A DNA stretch of 64,000 nucleotides from Nereocystis luetkeana (taxonomy: Eukaryota; Sar; Phaeophyceae; Laminariales; Laminariaceae). Below the pieces are notes generated by a model. The model had not been told where the DNA came from and searched no databases. It saw only the letters and a list, made by a program, of their open reading frames with translations. The DNA is taken from NCBI GenBank assembly GCA_031213475.1, contig JARUPZ010000014.1, forward strand, positions 6,297,674 through 6,361,673, in the 5' to 3' direction. Within the stretch, counting starts at the first letter, position 1, and every line of letters begins with the position of its first letter. Both the position numbers and the translations under genes were made by a program. Below, piece after piece: positions 1-13,500 of this stretch.

Positions 1-1667
1 CCACCTACGCAAAGTTTTTTTTTTCGATCACCTTCACTTCTTCTAGCCGGCTTTGCCCTCTACAATCTTTCGGACAGGCCGTCATCACAGGTGTTATTAC
101 CTCTTTTCAGTGCATGCCTTCATTTTTATCCTGCCTAGGGTTCAGGGTTGTCACTGTTCGTCGACTCCCATATATTGTCGCTAACTCACTCACTCGCGCT
201 TTCCGCTATTAAAAAACATGTCATATTTTTTGGCAAGGAAAGGTAACAGGAAAATATGGAAGATTGAAAATTTGCGCGAAACAAATGTCGAAAATTTGCG
301 CGAAAAAAAAAAACTCTCCGATAACGAATGACCCTGACGAACGAGGTTAGACTCGAACTCACGAAATTGACCCTAGATGCAGGCGAATCACCTACTACTG
401 CAGTCAGCCTTTGGGTACGCCGGCTGTACGCCGGCTTCTCTGGGGCGCTGTTTTTTTCAGCAGCAGCACGGCAGCAGAGGGCGCGGCGTAGACTATCCTG
501 CGCGCGTCCTCGGACCCACCGATACTGATTGTTTCCTCTCGCGTAGTGTCGTACTCTTGAGGCATAGTGTACCGCTGTAGCTTGTTTGTTACCAGGTACC
601 AGGTACTTGGTATGGTCGAATGCCGTGATCTGGGTCACTGCTGTGTACCCGCAATCGAAGCCGAATCACGTACAGCCCAGCATATCTCACGGTGCTGGAT
701 CTTTTTAACGTACTTTACACACCTCGTTCGAGTGGCTTGTCGAAACTACCACAGCTGCTGTACGTACGAGTAGTGGAATGGAGTTTTCTCTTGTGTGTGT
801 AACGGCGGCAAACATACTGCATCGATCTGCGGAAACAACCAGAGGGAGTCATTCTTATCAGAGCGCTTTTTCCCCAAAATTTCGGCCGGTTTTTCGCACA
901 TTGTTTTAACCTTCCATCATTGCCTGATTGTTTTCACCAAATAAATGTGTGAAATCTGACGAACATAATTTTTTAGCTTCAGAATTCTGGAGAATTTCAC
1001 GCATGGTGACTGAACGCGTCTCACACGTACACGGGTAACGCGTTCACGTATACTGGTATTTATCGTACGTGGTAGCTGGTCCATGTTTGTCAGTCATGTC
1101 ATAGGCGGTTGGCCTTCCTCGATGCCGTTTTATAGAGAACTGGTGCGTTCTCGCGTTCTGTTACAGACTTTTAGCTCATCAGTAGTCGGTAGTGATACGT
1201 GTACGAGTGTCCGGGTATTCGGAGGTCTCCATGCTGCACTGCCTTCTCGTAATTATTTTCGTTTGTAGCTTCGCACGCGCACCCCACCCTACTAGGCGGC
1301 TTGGTGTGTCCCTTTGCCATCGTCTACCAGGTATTCGGTTTTGTTTTGTTTTGCTCTTTCTACCAATGGGTTGGATTGTTAACCGTTGTGGCCGTTCGCG
1401 ATGGCAGCAGGGCACCAGAGGGGGTATTGGATCGAACGCTGGGTGGCTTTTGTCGTGCTTGCTGATATGAACAGTAGGCCGTCAATGCCCGCCGCACACC
1501 GATCCTGCGAGTTATCTGATTTTACGATTCCCCCCTTTCAAAGTAATTTGCTCCAACTCCCACTCGAGGGTCTCCGTGAAAGCTTTCTTTATGTGGACAT
1601 ACATTAAACTGTCCAAACTGCTATCCGCAGATGGTCTATACTCGTATACCAGGTATGTTTTATGCTC
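1..1667. other. Region without supported genes
   Basis: Only short chance frames are seen. Three copies of the palindrome TACCWGGTA lie at 590, 597 and 1325, and a fourth at 1647. No RNA gene or recognisable repeat was found. Confidence 0.5.
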
Positions 1668-1763
1668 TTAACCCTATAGAACCGCAGTCCCGTTTTGGCG
1701 ACAAACCACTCCAATTTCAAGTAGTTTGCCCCCAAAACGGGACTGCGGTTCTAAAGGGGTTAA
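1668..1763. mobile_element. 88-bp hairpin MITE with TTAA target duplication (piggyBac-like)
   Basis: TTAA at 1668-1671 and at 1760-1763 flank an element that begins CCC and ends GGG, the usual termini of piggyBac-group transposons. Inside, two arms of about 38 bases pair almost perfectly (AGAACCGCAGTCCCGTTTTG against its complement), with a short unpaired centre, so almost the whole element is a hairpin. It has no coding capacity. Related copies are at 53116 and 63409. Confidence 0.75.
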
Positions 1764-1864
1764 CTGCGCAAATTGAGAGTAATTCGTTACTCCTGTTAAT
1801 TGTGCTTGCAGCACCAACCGAAGAAGGTACCAGGGTATATTAGTAATACCCGCCTACAGAACCC

Positions 1865-3600
1865 TGCGGCACTTCATGTGTGTCTTCTTTGTTATTTCAC
1901 CCGGCGACATCCAGCTCGCCAGTGTCCGTGCCGACTCTTCAATCATAGAGACACAAGCTCTGGGGTCACAAAGCTACACACAGAGATATTACGTCGACGT
2001 GTACCTGGTATGCAGTACTGCTGTACAGCGTACAGCAGCAGTAGTGGGAAATGCAAGGTCATGTCATCATACTGGATACGGCAATCACGACATACACATT
2101 CTGTAAAATAGATAATCGAAATACGGAACAAAGCACAAACAAAAACGAAGAAAACACGTCGTAAGAGAAAAAAACAGAAAAAAGGAGACACAAACTGTCG
2201 TGCCCCCCCCCGCATGGGATGTGGCAAACGCTCGAAAATAACGACCTGGAAAAGAAAAAGAACAAGAAACAGAGTACCTGGTAGGACTGAGGAGCCAAGA
2301 GAAAATATCAGGCGAACCTTAGCACAAAGCACCCTCCAGGTAGCGGCAGCAGTTTGTGGTACCTACGAGTATAGCATAGCCAGGTTCTCCTTTCTAGTCC
2401 TCTTGGTACCTTGCTACCCTGTCTGCTGTCTCCGTACTGAGTTCGTGAACAATGCCCCGCCCCTTGGCGCCAGACAATACGAAGCAAGCAAAGCAGGATC
2501 GTCATCCACCCCAGCCACACGACTCCTTTAACGAGGCTTATCAATAGAAGAAAGGAAGAGAAGCAAAGAAAATGAAAATCACAGAAAATCTGCGAAAGAA
2601 GAAAATAAAAAGAGGACAAAAGAAGACCGCGAACCAGCTGCACCAGTTGGGGGCACGAGTAGTATAAACGTGTTTACGTCCTAGTAGGCCTGGTGCCTTG
2701 CTACCCTGTCTGGCATCTCCTTCCTACTTTCGTCCATCGCTGTACTCCTCCTGTCCCCCCCCTCCCCGCACCCCCTTGGTCGGGTTTTCTGCCACTCCTC
2801 CTGTAGCCCCACCTCCCCTCACTCCCTTGGGCAATACTCACGGCGGATGGGCGGCGCTGGCCACTCCACTCTGCCTCACCCTCGTGCCACCTCACCATGG
2901 ACCGTTCGGCTGATTCCAGGGGTACCACTTCCCCGATTTTGCTCAGTGGGTCACAGCGCGGTCTCCACTTCAAACACCAAGGGGGCAAGTTACGTTGACC
3001 TTTCGGTGGCTCCGAGCTCCCTAAGATCTTCGACTATGAATCTATGCAACGTCTTTAACCGTCAGCCAGGTCTGGTGTTCTGCCGAACAGCCATCGTCGC
3101 GAAGATGACCCGACTGGGTAATCGCTCCTTGCTTCCGTGCCACGCCCCCGCCAAGAAAGAGCCGATATTTACGGATGGTCGTTTCGATGCTGTCGCAACG
3201 TGTCATCCTGAGGGTCTTCGCGTTCGAGACGGTGGAATGGTCAGTACGAAGTAGGCGCTGGAAGCCAATCACACGCAACAAGACTAGATGGTGAGCCGCT
3301 CGAAGCTTGGTGAAGTGCTTCGCTCTGAGGGTCCACGTCACACACCCGTACTGCAGGGTCTCAATTACCTCGGCCTTCAGCAGTCAGACTTTCAGCCTAA
3401 TGGGGGCAGTCGTTCTATTGTACAACTCCGGGTCGAATCGTTTGAGGCATGCTCGCATGAGACGGATCCGTCGGTCGATTTCGAGAGAGACGTCAGCGTT
3501 TTCAAGTTCTATAATTCTTTCCGCGCTATAGCACGGCGAAAACCTTCGAGTACGGCAGTATCCACAGTAACGAGTATCGAATCTCTGAATGTACACGCAG
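1865..3600 (-). pseudogene. LINE (non-LTR retrotransposon) 3' part, decayed, copy 1
   Basis: Read on the minus strand from about 3600 downward, the conceptual translation gives IDRRIRLMRACLKRF, LKAEVIETLQYGCVTWTLRA, LLRVIGFQRLLRTDH, RCDSIETTIRK and, after a frameshift, MVRWHEGEAEWSGQRRP. This is the region after the reverse transcriptase core of LINE ORF2 proteins (Y-G-C-x-T-W..., L-R-x-I-G-x-x-R). A stop codon near 3380 and frameshifts near 3050-3120 break it. From about 2690 down to 1865 comes an A-rich (on plus strand) 3' non-coding part shared with the copy at 51711. The RT catalytic core is absent, so the copy is 5'-truncated and dead. Confidence 0.68.
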
Positions 3601-5709
3601 TATCCCGAAGTAGATAAACTCCAAATACTGCGAGTACGCTCATTATTTACCTGAAGTATTTATTATCGCAAATACTCTACTTTACTCTCAGGTACTGGGG
3701 GCATCTGTGGGATGTTGCTCACTCACTCTATCGGGCTTTCCGTTGATGTTTTTTTTTGTCTCGAGGTATGTACAGGTATATGCACTCGTTGATAATATAA
3801 CCCAAACGCTTGACAGTAAGCACGAGGACCACCTGCCGAGCCATCGGCGACGATGGCATTGCTACAGGAGTATGGGTCTTATAATGTAGACCTGTGCAGG
3901 CGCAATCGTTCATATGGTGTCCTAAAGCTTGCGGTATTCCGCTTCCCAGAACCAGAACTGTTCAATACGTATATGGAGCCTAGCATGACGTAAGTTGGTC
4001 TTAGAAAAAAGCATGCCAGGTGCAGCGAAGCTCGAGTTCAGATATCGTCTCGACCGCAGCAAGCTTATTCAACGTAACGGGAACATATGTTGACTGCCGA
4101 CTCAAAGTTTCTTTGTCGAATATTAATATAGTAGACAAGCTGAAAGTTGGCACGGAAGGGAGGTAGACTTGGTGCATGGGTTTCCTTTTGTTTCCGAAGT
4201 TTTCTTCTTTCGGGAAAGTTATGAATGATCCATGTTGAAGATCATGCTGCACATTGTGGGAGGGCGAGAGAAATAATAATGCTTCTATTATTTTTTTTAC
4301 AAGTACGCGTACTTCAGCAGGTTCCTTCGTCGTAACCGAAGGGTCGTGCCACACAGTAGTAGTTACTAGTAGTGTATTATACAATTTCGTTCTTTCCCAG
4401 CACACGCACTAGGCGGTAGGAGACTCTTTCTACTTTTCTTCTACAATGGCGTCGGAATTGGGGACGTGGGCAGCGGGTGCCTCGTTCCCGACGCACGCCA
4501 CCAATGTCTCTGCAGTGCTAAACATTTTCTCGTTAATAATGTAGAATTCGCTTTCACTTTTATTGCTTGTTACAGCAATACCGCCGTACTTTTACCAGTA
4601 TAGTGCGTGTAATTTCTGCTCTTATTTATTGAACATGGGGGGTTCTTGTATTCCCCTATTGCTCGTAATAAAACCCTCAACGCAACATTATACCTGGCAG
4701 ATTGGAACAGGCGGCGGCCGGTGAGCGACCCTCCGGCCAGTGTACAACGATGGCCATGCCTCCTGTTGGAACCGCTGCTTAGCCTTTACCCGTCGTCTGT
4801 AATGCCTGAGAACCAATGCTCTCGCCCATCATTAAGACCGCGATACTAGTATGATTGATGGGGAAATATAATTCCTACCGCCGTACGAGTAGTTCCTTTC
4901 ATTTACGCATTTCCGGTTGCGATAGCGCCACCATGGTTTTAGAGTTTGAGCTCTTTTCAGGAAAAGTGTTGCAGTAATTTTTTTATCAAAATGTATCTTG
5001 TGCTAGATTGGTAGTTACACGTCTTACCCTCCCATTAACACGTCTTGAACGTGTCTTAACCCGCCTTACACGTGTCTCATAAGATTCATGACCAACTTAA
5101 GAGCTGCTAAAAGGAATGTACGGCGTGCCAAGACAAAACAAGGATTATGGCAGCAAGAGACATGTAGATGTGTGACAAAATTCTTTGCACTGCGGTGGGC
5201 ATATTCCAGTTCACGGTTAATTTAAAATGACTGCCTTACGCTTTCCTGAGCTCGTCTTATATCGTCGGGTCTAGGCTCGTGATCAGCCAATGCCACACAA
5301 CAATGCATCGCCGTACGTAAAGTACGCCTATCAAGCGCTGGCGGCTAAGGCATATCCTTCAGAATGTATTTAGCTCATTTCGACAGAGGACTGTATTACG
5401 GGATGTTTTGTCTCTCATGTGTCGTACGGGCGCCAGCCTTGGCGCCTGCGCCTGAAATATGGCATTATTGGTTCCGCAAATGCCGTCGTCATGTACACGA
5501 ACTCCCCGCAACACAGTTTTTGGGAACGATTAACACGATGTTGTCCGAGACTGCCAATATTCACTCTACTGTAGTCGATATGCGCAAGCTGCTCTGGGCT
5601 TCTCACTTAAGTGAAACAGCATGTTTTGGCCGTCCAATGATCGGACGGATACCATTCTTCCCACGCGGGAATCGTGCATGAAGGTGTGTGCGGCGGTAGA
5701 TCCAGCAGG
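3601..5709. other. Region without supported genes
   Basis: No exon with matching splice sites, no repeat of note and no RNA gene was recognised. Frames of up to 134 codons occur on both strands but show no codon-use or motif support. Confidence 0.45.
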
Positions 5710-6312
5710 TCATGATCGTCGCACACAGAGGAACATTTTAGAATGGTGGAGTTTCTGCAGAGCACGCAGGTTACAGATACCACCTACGAAAGCGGATCTA
5801 AGGTCGTTGAGTTCGGATCGACCAGGGAAGCGGTTTAGCGCCGATGGGTCACCGACAAACAGTAAGCTGCCAAACAAGGACATGATATATTCGATATGCG
5901 AAAACTGTCTAAAGTGACGCCCGTCAAGGCCGAGGTCCCGTAAGCACAAAACGTCAGTGTTCTGATATATTATCACGTCTCTTCCTGCTTTACGCTCCCA
6001 CTGCCCCTCTTTGCCTCCACTGGCGGTCGTGTTTGATTTCTCTGCGGCAGCGATAACGGTTGAATCGATCGAGGTTCTTCGAGTTGAGATCGATACTGCC
6101 GGAGAGTTCGACGGCGACGACGGTGACCGGTTCGTCGAAAGCGACGAGTTCATCGGCATCGACCCGAGGGATGACGGCTGCGAAGGCAGGAGATGCATCG
6201 GCATGCTCACCAGAGTGAGGAGACGTCCGGTATTACCTTGCTTGGGAACATGTTCCAGCAATGCCCCGATAGAGTCGCGCCTGCACATTTCCCCTGCCCA
6301 CGTTATACGCAT
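5710..6312 (-). CDS. Open frame of 200 codons, doubtful
   Basis: The minus strand is open for 603 bases. The N-terminal third is Ser/Pro/Asn rich (SLSTNRSPSSPSNSPAVS). The C-terminal part contains VGGICNLRALQKL, which resembles a leucine-rich repeat, but no full repeat unit is regular. The plus strand is also open over 6011-6322 and 5621-5917. GC content rises locally. It could be a decayed leucine-rich-repeat gene or chance; there is no flanking splice support. Confidence 0.2.
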   Translation of the reverse strand: MRITWAGEMCRRDSIGALLEHVPKQGNTGRLLTLVSMPMHLLPSQPSSLGSMPMNSSLSTNRSPSSPSNSPAVSISTRRTSIDSTVIAAAEKSNTTASGGKEGQWERKAGRDVIIYQNTDVLCLRDLGLDGRHFRQFSHIEYIMSLFGSLLFVGDPSALNRFPGRSELNDLRSAFVGGICNLRALQKLHHSKMFLCVRRS

Positions 6313-7534
6313 GTGGGCCTGAATATCTTACCCGAACCAAGTTTCGAAAACAGTGGTTGAGCATACCGGAAGTCACGGTTGTGTGTCTTCGTTATCGGTA
6401 TACAAAAAAACAACTTGTGAAGCAGTAAGTCCAAGGCACGAGATTATTTTTTATTTGGTGAAACGCGCGTGTATCATGCGAAACTTTTTTTCGCATGAGC
6501 TATGGGCAGAGTTTCTGAAGCATGATGTTCATTATTATCAGGTGTAACTCTTGTACTCGTATGAGGTAGCATAGGTTCTTCGAACATTACGGTTATTGTT
6601 TGTGTCGGTAAAAACCGTTCTGGCTGATGAATAGTCCCCTCGGCGATACACACGCCCAGACTAATATCAGGTTCTGTCGACCAGTCTGTAAAACTATACA
6701 CCCTGCCAATCAAAGGGCGCGCAGTCCAATATCTGTATTTGCGATAAAGATGACGCATTTATTCTATTCTTGAAGACTCATACGCGCCCGAGATAAATAT
6801 CGTACATCTACTATTAATGGCAGAGTTATGTTTTCACTGTTCTCGAGCTCTGCGGCTGTGTTGTGCCGAGCACAAAATGAACTATATCAGCGTTGAACAA
6901 AAACGGCTGAAGGCGCCTCAAAAGACCCCGACTCAGGAAAATGAGGCCTATTTTAATGGTTGTATTAATTGTGGAACATTGCAGGAAAACGATAAGTAGT
7001 TCTCACTAACCTACTCGTGGCACCTCTGGGTGAGTTCCTGCGGGAATTTCTCAGCATTTTTAATAAATTGGAAGCGAGTCGTGTTCTACTCTGTGCTCGC
7101 AATTCGGTCCTAAGTGCCTGGACAGTTAGTGGAGGTCAAGTGTGCCCTGGCCAAGACTCCATCTCAGCTAAACTTTCTTGTGTACATCGCGAGCTACGTT
7201 TGTCACCGTCACGTGTTCCGGTTCGATCAGGTTTGACGGCCATACGTTCGATAAATCCCAAAGTTGCGGGGCAAGGGCCCTAAGCTCGTTAGTCCCCCTG
7301 CTTATTTCCCAACCTGTCCCCGTCGTTCTCCACATTGGTTGCTCCGAGCACCTCTTACAAGAGGGTGGATATATCACACTATAACGCTTGCTACTTTGGC
7401 CATTTTCTCTCCACCGAAACGTTGAGTATCTACGAGTATATCGTGCCTTCTGTGATAGCATCCCGTATCCGATGCCCCTGCCACCTCCTGGTCGACCTCG
7501 CTCAACTACCGCGGATAATCAATCATGCTTGAAG
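6313..7534. other. Region upstream of the large gene
   Basis: The first exon(s) and promoter of the spliced gene should lie here or further left. A plus-strand stretch 7121-7230 (LVEVKCALAKTPSQLNFLVY and more, then gtttga) is open and follows a cag, but its phase and family are unproven. No TATA-like or other promoter signal could be supported. Confidence 0.35.
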
Positions 7535-7691
7535 GATGGGTCGCTGGAACTGAATTCTCGGTACGGCTGCATTCAGCCGGCGTTCTTCGATGGCGGCGAC
7601 TCTGAGGGGTCGACACCTGGTCCCAACACTTGCTCGTTGGGGTACCGGCTCGAAGACGATGCACCCATCACACTCGCGGCTATGAAAATAG
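7535..7691 (+). CDS. Exon 1 (first found): F5/8C domain 1, central half
   Basis: The exon opens in phase 0 with Asp-Gly (DGSLELNSRYGC) after an AAG acceptor and ends ATG AAA ATA G before gtgcga, in phase 1. The segment matches the middle of an F5/8C domain: DG..., an aromatic-x-Cys (here YGC), a loop of 20 residues, then C-x-L-x-Y-x-L and M-K-I. Two later exons (10192, 15352) begin and end at the same points with the same phases, which supports the call. The preceding exon, which should carry the first strands of the domain, was not found with confidence; an open segment at 7121-7230 ending before gtttga is a weak candidate. Confidence 0.68.
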
Positions 7692-10558
7692 GTGCGATTA
7701 GTTCTACGGATTGCGCGGGGGGTGCTGCCATGGCTGCTTCCTTGTTTTGCCAACGCGGTACGACTATAACGTATTTCGTCCTATCTAATATCTTCGCCCT
7801 CCCTTCCTCTTTCCTTGCTACAGTAGAATGAACTCGGATCCGGGGACACATAGCAGGCTCTCACTTCACTTATCCTCCCCACCACGGTGCGTGCTTTGCT
7901 TTGCATCGGTCAATATTTCTGCCTTGTCATCGCTCGTCGACACGCGTCGAACGGATATACCTCTCCCAATGAAAACGGACTTTATGGTTGTTGTTGTTGA
8001 TGCGTCCTAAAACAATTGTTGTTGTGGCAGTTCATTTGTATGACGAACGTGGAACGCATACAAAATCTCAACGCTGTTGGGGGTTAACGGTAAATACCTC
8101 GCGCAAGTGGGTTTGGGCCGGGCAAACTTCATGGAACAAGCCGTGACCTCTCCACCGTACCCGTAGTCGTGATCTGGTACGGCGACGATCGTTGCTTCTC
8201 ATCTAGCCCAGTCCGGTGAATGTTCGGCACAGGAAACCTACTAAAGAAGATCTCGTTTGATGTGGACGCGATGATCTTTTTTTCAGGAGCCTGTACAATG
8301 AGGCTTCATTGGACGCCGTATGCTTTGGGATACGAACGCCAGCCTAAGCAGGCATTCTTGTTTTGTTCCATCGTTTTGAGCCCGTAGTGCTGTGCCACAC
8401 GGTCACAACGCGGGCCAATCGGGCAGGGACCGCGGTTTAATGGTCAGTTGGGTCTGACGTTCCGCTGCGCCTGAAGACTATCTTTGGTGCTTTATTGTTT
8501 GTCGATTATCACCTCGATATGCCCATGAGAACTCTTTAAAAATCAAGGTACAACGCGGCAGCGGCGTTGGTAAACCCACCGAAAGGGTGTTGCGTGGTAA
8601 GTGTACCCTGTGCTGTGGATGCGGAGTCTGGCCTTTTCCAAGGCATGTCGTGACAATATAGAGCATACAAGTCAAGGACTGGAAGAATAACGAGCAGCGC
8701 TTGGGGCGAACGGCCCAGGTCGACTGAACACAATTAATCTAAATGTGAGCCCCCCCAGCCGTAGTTTGGCCATGGTCGACACCGAGGAACGGTACCTAAG
8801 CAAATCAAGTGTTGCCGCGAAAACGCCTCCGGGCAGACGAAATGAACTCTTCACCATATGTACACCCCCTGTTCGACGCACACTTTCCACACCCGGTATC
8901 CACATCCTCCTCTTCACTTTCCCTTTGACGTTTTGGACTCGACACCTGAAACCTATCTTGTGCCGGCTGAACCGGTGTGCCAGCGTTCCATCCTGACAGC
9001 ATGACGGAGATACAGGTTGTCTTGGACGGGCGAGCTTTGCCGCCATGGACGGCAACACCCGGTTCGTCGGAGCTGCAGGAGATTCCTGGAGTGGAGGGCG
9101 CGACCGTTTCATTCGTGACCATCTACGGGATATTGGAACCCGGTGACTTCTTCGGCGTGCTGGAGGTGAGTGGTGGGCAGTGCCATGGCATGGTGTCCCA
9201 CCGCGTGTCTCGTGTTGATCGTGAAGTTACCGGTGGTTACACCGTGCAGTTCAGCCACTCAGTCTTGAGAAGCCGATTACGCATAAAACGTACCAGGTAC
9301 ACGTCGACATTTGTTGGCTGGCGGTCTGAATCCGAACGCGTGTTTGTGCCGAGGAGTTTTCCTCCGTGCATAGCTCCGTTGGCATAAGCGTATGTATGTT
9401 GTTCGGACGCATGTTACGGCAGCGTTACGCGTATTTCGGTATGACAGTCCTAGTCAGAATACGTTTTATATCTCTCGCCCAAGTCACGGGTATGTATTGA
9501 GTAACAGGATATCTTAGCCAGGTGACCAAATAAGTAGCTGGAGTACATTTCTTACTGTAAGAGTTTAAGGTATTCATGGTATACCAACGACATTTGGGTT
9601 TTTTCTACTCGAAGCGCCCCGTCAGTCCCAAATATGTGTTGGGAATGTGGCTCTCCTGTCGAAGGATCCTGCTCAAGGTGACGTCAATTTTTTCCAATGG
9701 CACATTCGACCTGCTGATAGCCGACCATTCGTCGAGCGGCGTTTGACGGCCTACACCATCTTGCTCGCGGTTTCTCCAACATTGTTCAGGTTGAATTCTT
9801 CGTGGAGGTGGACGAAGTTCAGGCTCTCGGTGTATCGGCCGCCACCCGAGCCACAATATCGGCCACGGCCACCTCAGACACGGTCTCCGTCATGAACACC
9901 TTGGTGAGGCTCAAGACGCGTGCCGCGCTTAACTTGCATTGCGTTTTTACTCACAAACAATGACGAGCCTCACGGCCTAGGGAATATAAAACGCACGCAT
10001 GTCTCTTAGGGGCTGAGGGAACGGCTTACTTGTCGTAACAACTCGCACCAAGTCGACTCGCCCGAAACAACTTCGTTATCCTGGTCTATGTCAGGTCGAT
10101 TGCTCATATGCTTGTGTAACTGGGTGTAACTTCAATGCTCTCCTATTGCTTGCGTTGTTTCGTGTCCCTGCACCAACATGGGCAACGACAGGACGGCGAC
10201 GCGACTGATGCATCGTCGTGGACATGCTCGTCTGGACAGGCGTGCGAACTCACGTATGATCTCGGGGGCGTTGAGTCTCTAGAGCAGCTGCGTATTGGTG
10301 AGACATTTCTCTGCGATACGTTAGAAGCTGCTCTGCTTTGAGGGCGTAGTTTTTGTTGTGCAGACAGGTCGATTGTGGTCGGCTAGAGTGCGTGTGAACA
10401 ACAACACAAAAACGGCACTAGACTACCTATGGAGGCATTTCACCTCTTGGTATACCAAAGTGATCCCGCTCGATCCATGAAGGGAAGCGTCCGCCAGTTG
10501 TCGTAGACGTGTCAAGTTGACCGTTTTGTGTACTGATATTATATATATATATATACCT

Positions 10559-10599
<41 letters not shown>

Positions 10600-13500
10600 T
10601 ACAGCAGTGTGTCTGCTAGTTTATTTTTTCTTGCTTATTATTTCCCCACCTGTCACCAGTTCTCCGATGGACGCCATAGAAGTAATGTACGACCTCCCCG
10701 AAGGCAGTGCCGCATCGACGGCTGTTTTGCCTCAGCGTCTTCGTACACCCACCTATCCATCTGATCCTTGTCTGTATGGAATTGTCATGTTGTCGATTTC
10801 TACCTATCACCTACTGCTGTCTTCCAGCCTTTTCGGATACCACGGACTCCGGGGGAGAGTTTAACATATTGACGGCGGGAGAGTTCGACAGTTTTTCACC
10901 GGTGCGGACGAATCTGAAGGCGGGAAGTCGCCCGCCGTCCAGCGACGGCCTGGCAACCTTCGGTGGTGTTCGTGCGTTGGCTCGCTACGTGAAGGTCGAG
11001 GTAGTACCGCCAAGCGGTGGGGACGTAACCATAAACGAGGTGAGACACGTGGTTTGTCGTCACATCGATGAGTCTTGTTTTACTAGCCCTTGCCCTCACC
11101 ATGGTCTTGGCAATGGGTCCCTTGGCATACTCAACACCCGCGCCTACACGTTCGTGTCTCGCCGAGAGCCATGCGCCTGATGGACAAAGTCTTTCTTTTT
11201 TTTCAAAATTTTTCCCCCATGCCTCACTGAACGAATATGGTTGATGAACATTTCTCGTGCGCCCGACGGAAGTTTTCACTGGCATGTGGGATCATCTTGA
11301 GTCTACCTTTCAAGTGCCATTACGATGGTCGTTACCTTCAGTGGTGTTTCGTTCAGGTCGTTCTGCTTTTTTTGTTTTGTGTTTTTGGAAAACGTTGCTT
11401 GTCGTAGCGTGACTGCGGGAGTTCCACAAGCATTGTTGCCTGCTACTGCTACGACAACGGTAGCGTGTCATGGGTGACTGGTCTGCACTACTTCACGAGC
11501 GGCAAACTATGTTTTGACAAACTATGTATTGCTGATTTGGGTACTCAGCTGGAGCACCGTCCCTTTCCCCTCGGAATAGGTGCGCGTTACGACACCTATG
11601 TTCGTCTTGTCCTGCACTAGACAGAGGGAAAATTCCATCCTGTTGCTCTTTCGGGTGTCTCGTGTGTAGAGTATATATCTTATGGGGGAGCCATACAGGT
11701 CTTCGGGTGAGACGTGTTATACAGGTGAAGTGCACGCCTACCGTACCATGTGTCAAGAGCGAGGTTGTCCGTGTCTCCTCGCTGGGCTGAGCTTTACGTC
11801 TCACCCAATACAAATCAGACTTTTTGAATCAAATGTGCATCCTTAATCCGACCAATAGAGGTACCATGATTTACGTGCGAGCGAAACATGTTGCCCAACA
11901 CAAATGGAAAACCAAAGTAGGAAACTACTCGGTTAGAGGAGCTACCCCAGCGGAAACTATCCCGATCAACCCGCGCTAGCCCGGTGACGCGTGTTACAGC
12001 ACAGGTCGCATTCTTTGGCCATTTTGGTTGTTGCTTTCGGCGGGATGCCCCAACCGATGAACTACACAATATAGTTATTATCATTGTGCGTAACCAATAT
12101 GTTTCGAATTACACCTATGATAGGACGGAGTGACGAGTCTGCTCCCCATCAGCGTCATGTTTGTGCGCAAGATGTTGTGGTTCTATACTATATTCAACTT
12201 TGGGATGTGTCGACAAAATAATGCTACATCGATGGTGACACACATCCTGTCTTAACTCGCGTCTCCGCTCCATGGGTGGTGGACTTCAACGGCGACTACC
12301 ACAACAGCAAAGCTCTCGACCTTTCGACGTTCCCGCACCAGGTGGAGTTCCGCGTGAACGAGGACGCTCCGACCCGGCCGGTCCCTGTAAAGCTATGGCT
12401 CAAGCAAACCGGGAAGCTTCCGCTCGGTGGTCACAGCAGCAACAGCGGAAGCCCCAGCTACGACGATCGCGCGGCTAGTTACGGTGGGTGCAACTCGCCA
12501 GGCCACCTCGAAGGGTGCCAGGTCATCTACGTCAAGGTAGGGTGTGAAGCGCACTCTGATGTAGGAGTAGCGATTGTTTCTTGACAAATAATATTCATGG
12601 CTGACGGGGGATCCTCGACGGAGACGATTCTACGCAATATCGTCCGAATCACGTTCGTGCTTTGCCATGCTGGTCGCTTATACATCGAACCCGGGAGCTA
12701 TTTTATCGGGTTGTTCTAAGTTTTGTGTCGGGCAGTTGGGGTGTGTTTTAGGGGTCTTCGAGCGAGTAGCCCCCCAAACACACAGGTAACTACGACTATC
12801 GAAGCGTGCGTCGAGTGCTATACACAACAAAATGCTTTGAAGGCTTAGCGTGGCCAACCGTGTGGCAGATGTATCGCGCCTTGACAATTTTTACCGTGGT
12901 TCGGGGATCGTTTAAGATAGAAAACGGCATGTCGCAATCGCACGCCCGGTATTAAGCTGGCAAAAAATAAAATGCATGAGCTCCAGCTAGTCTCACGGGC
13001 GCAAATATTTCGTGTGAAGGACCTTCGGGTGTTCAAACCAGACCACCCGAAGTGCGCCGGGCGTAGTTCAACCCAACCGGCAGTATTTTTACGCGCCGTT
13101 TGGGATGCGCTACTAATTGCGAAGCGTTAGCGGAATGAAGAATGCCCTGCCCCTTGAGATAATATGTCGTTCGTGCCGAAAGGTGTCCACAACTCCAGTA
13201 CATATCCCCACTGCCTACTGCAGTAGGACGTCGAAAAGGGCGGGTCTCACGCACCCGTGCTGCACATCGTCAAGATCGCATACTATATTGGGTATTTGCA
13301 ACTTGTGTCGAGGATCTGAGAGTCGGCGGGGCTGGTAAGGCAGAACCTTTCCCCTTGTATTCTCTACCGTACAGACACTACGTCATCAACAGAAGCGTTT
13401 TTTTAGTCGTTTAAAAGTTACTGTACAACCGGTGGCCTGGCCAGTGCGGCAAGGCGTTATATTCATATGCGTACCGTGTAACCCTCGAGGTTCGCTGTCC

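Noticed and set aside
11408-11459. Possible exon RDCGSSTSIVACYCYDN between cgtag and gtagcg
   Set aside because: It ends in phase 1, which does not match exon 6, and its composition is unlike the other exons.
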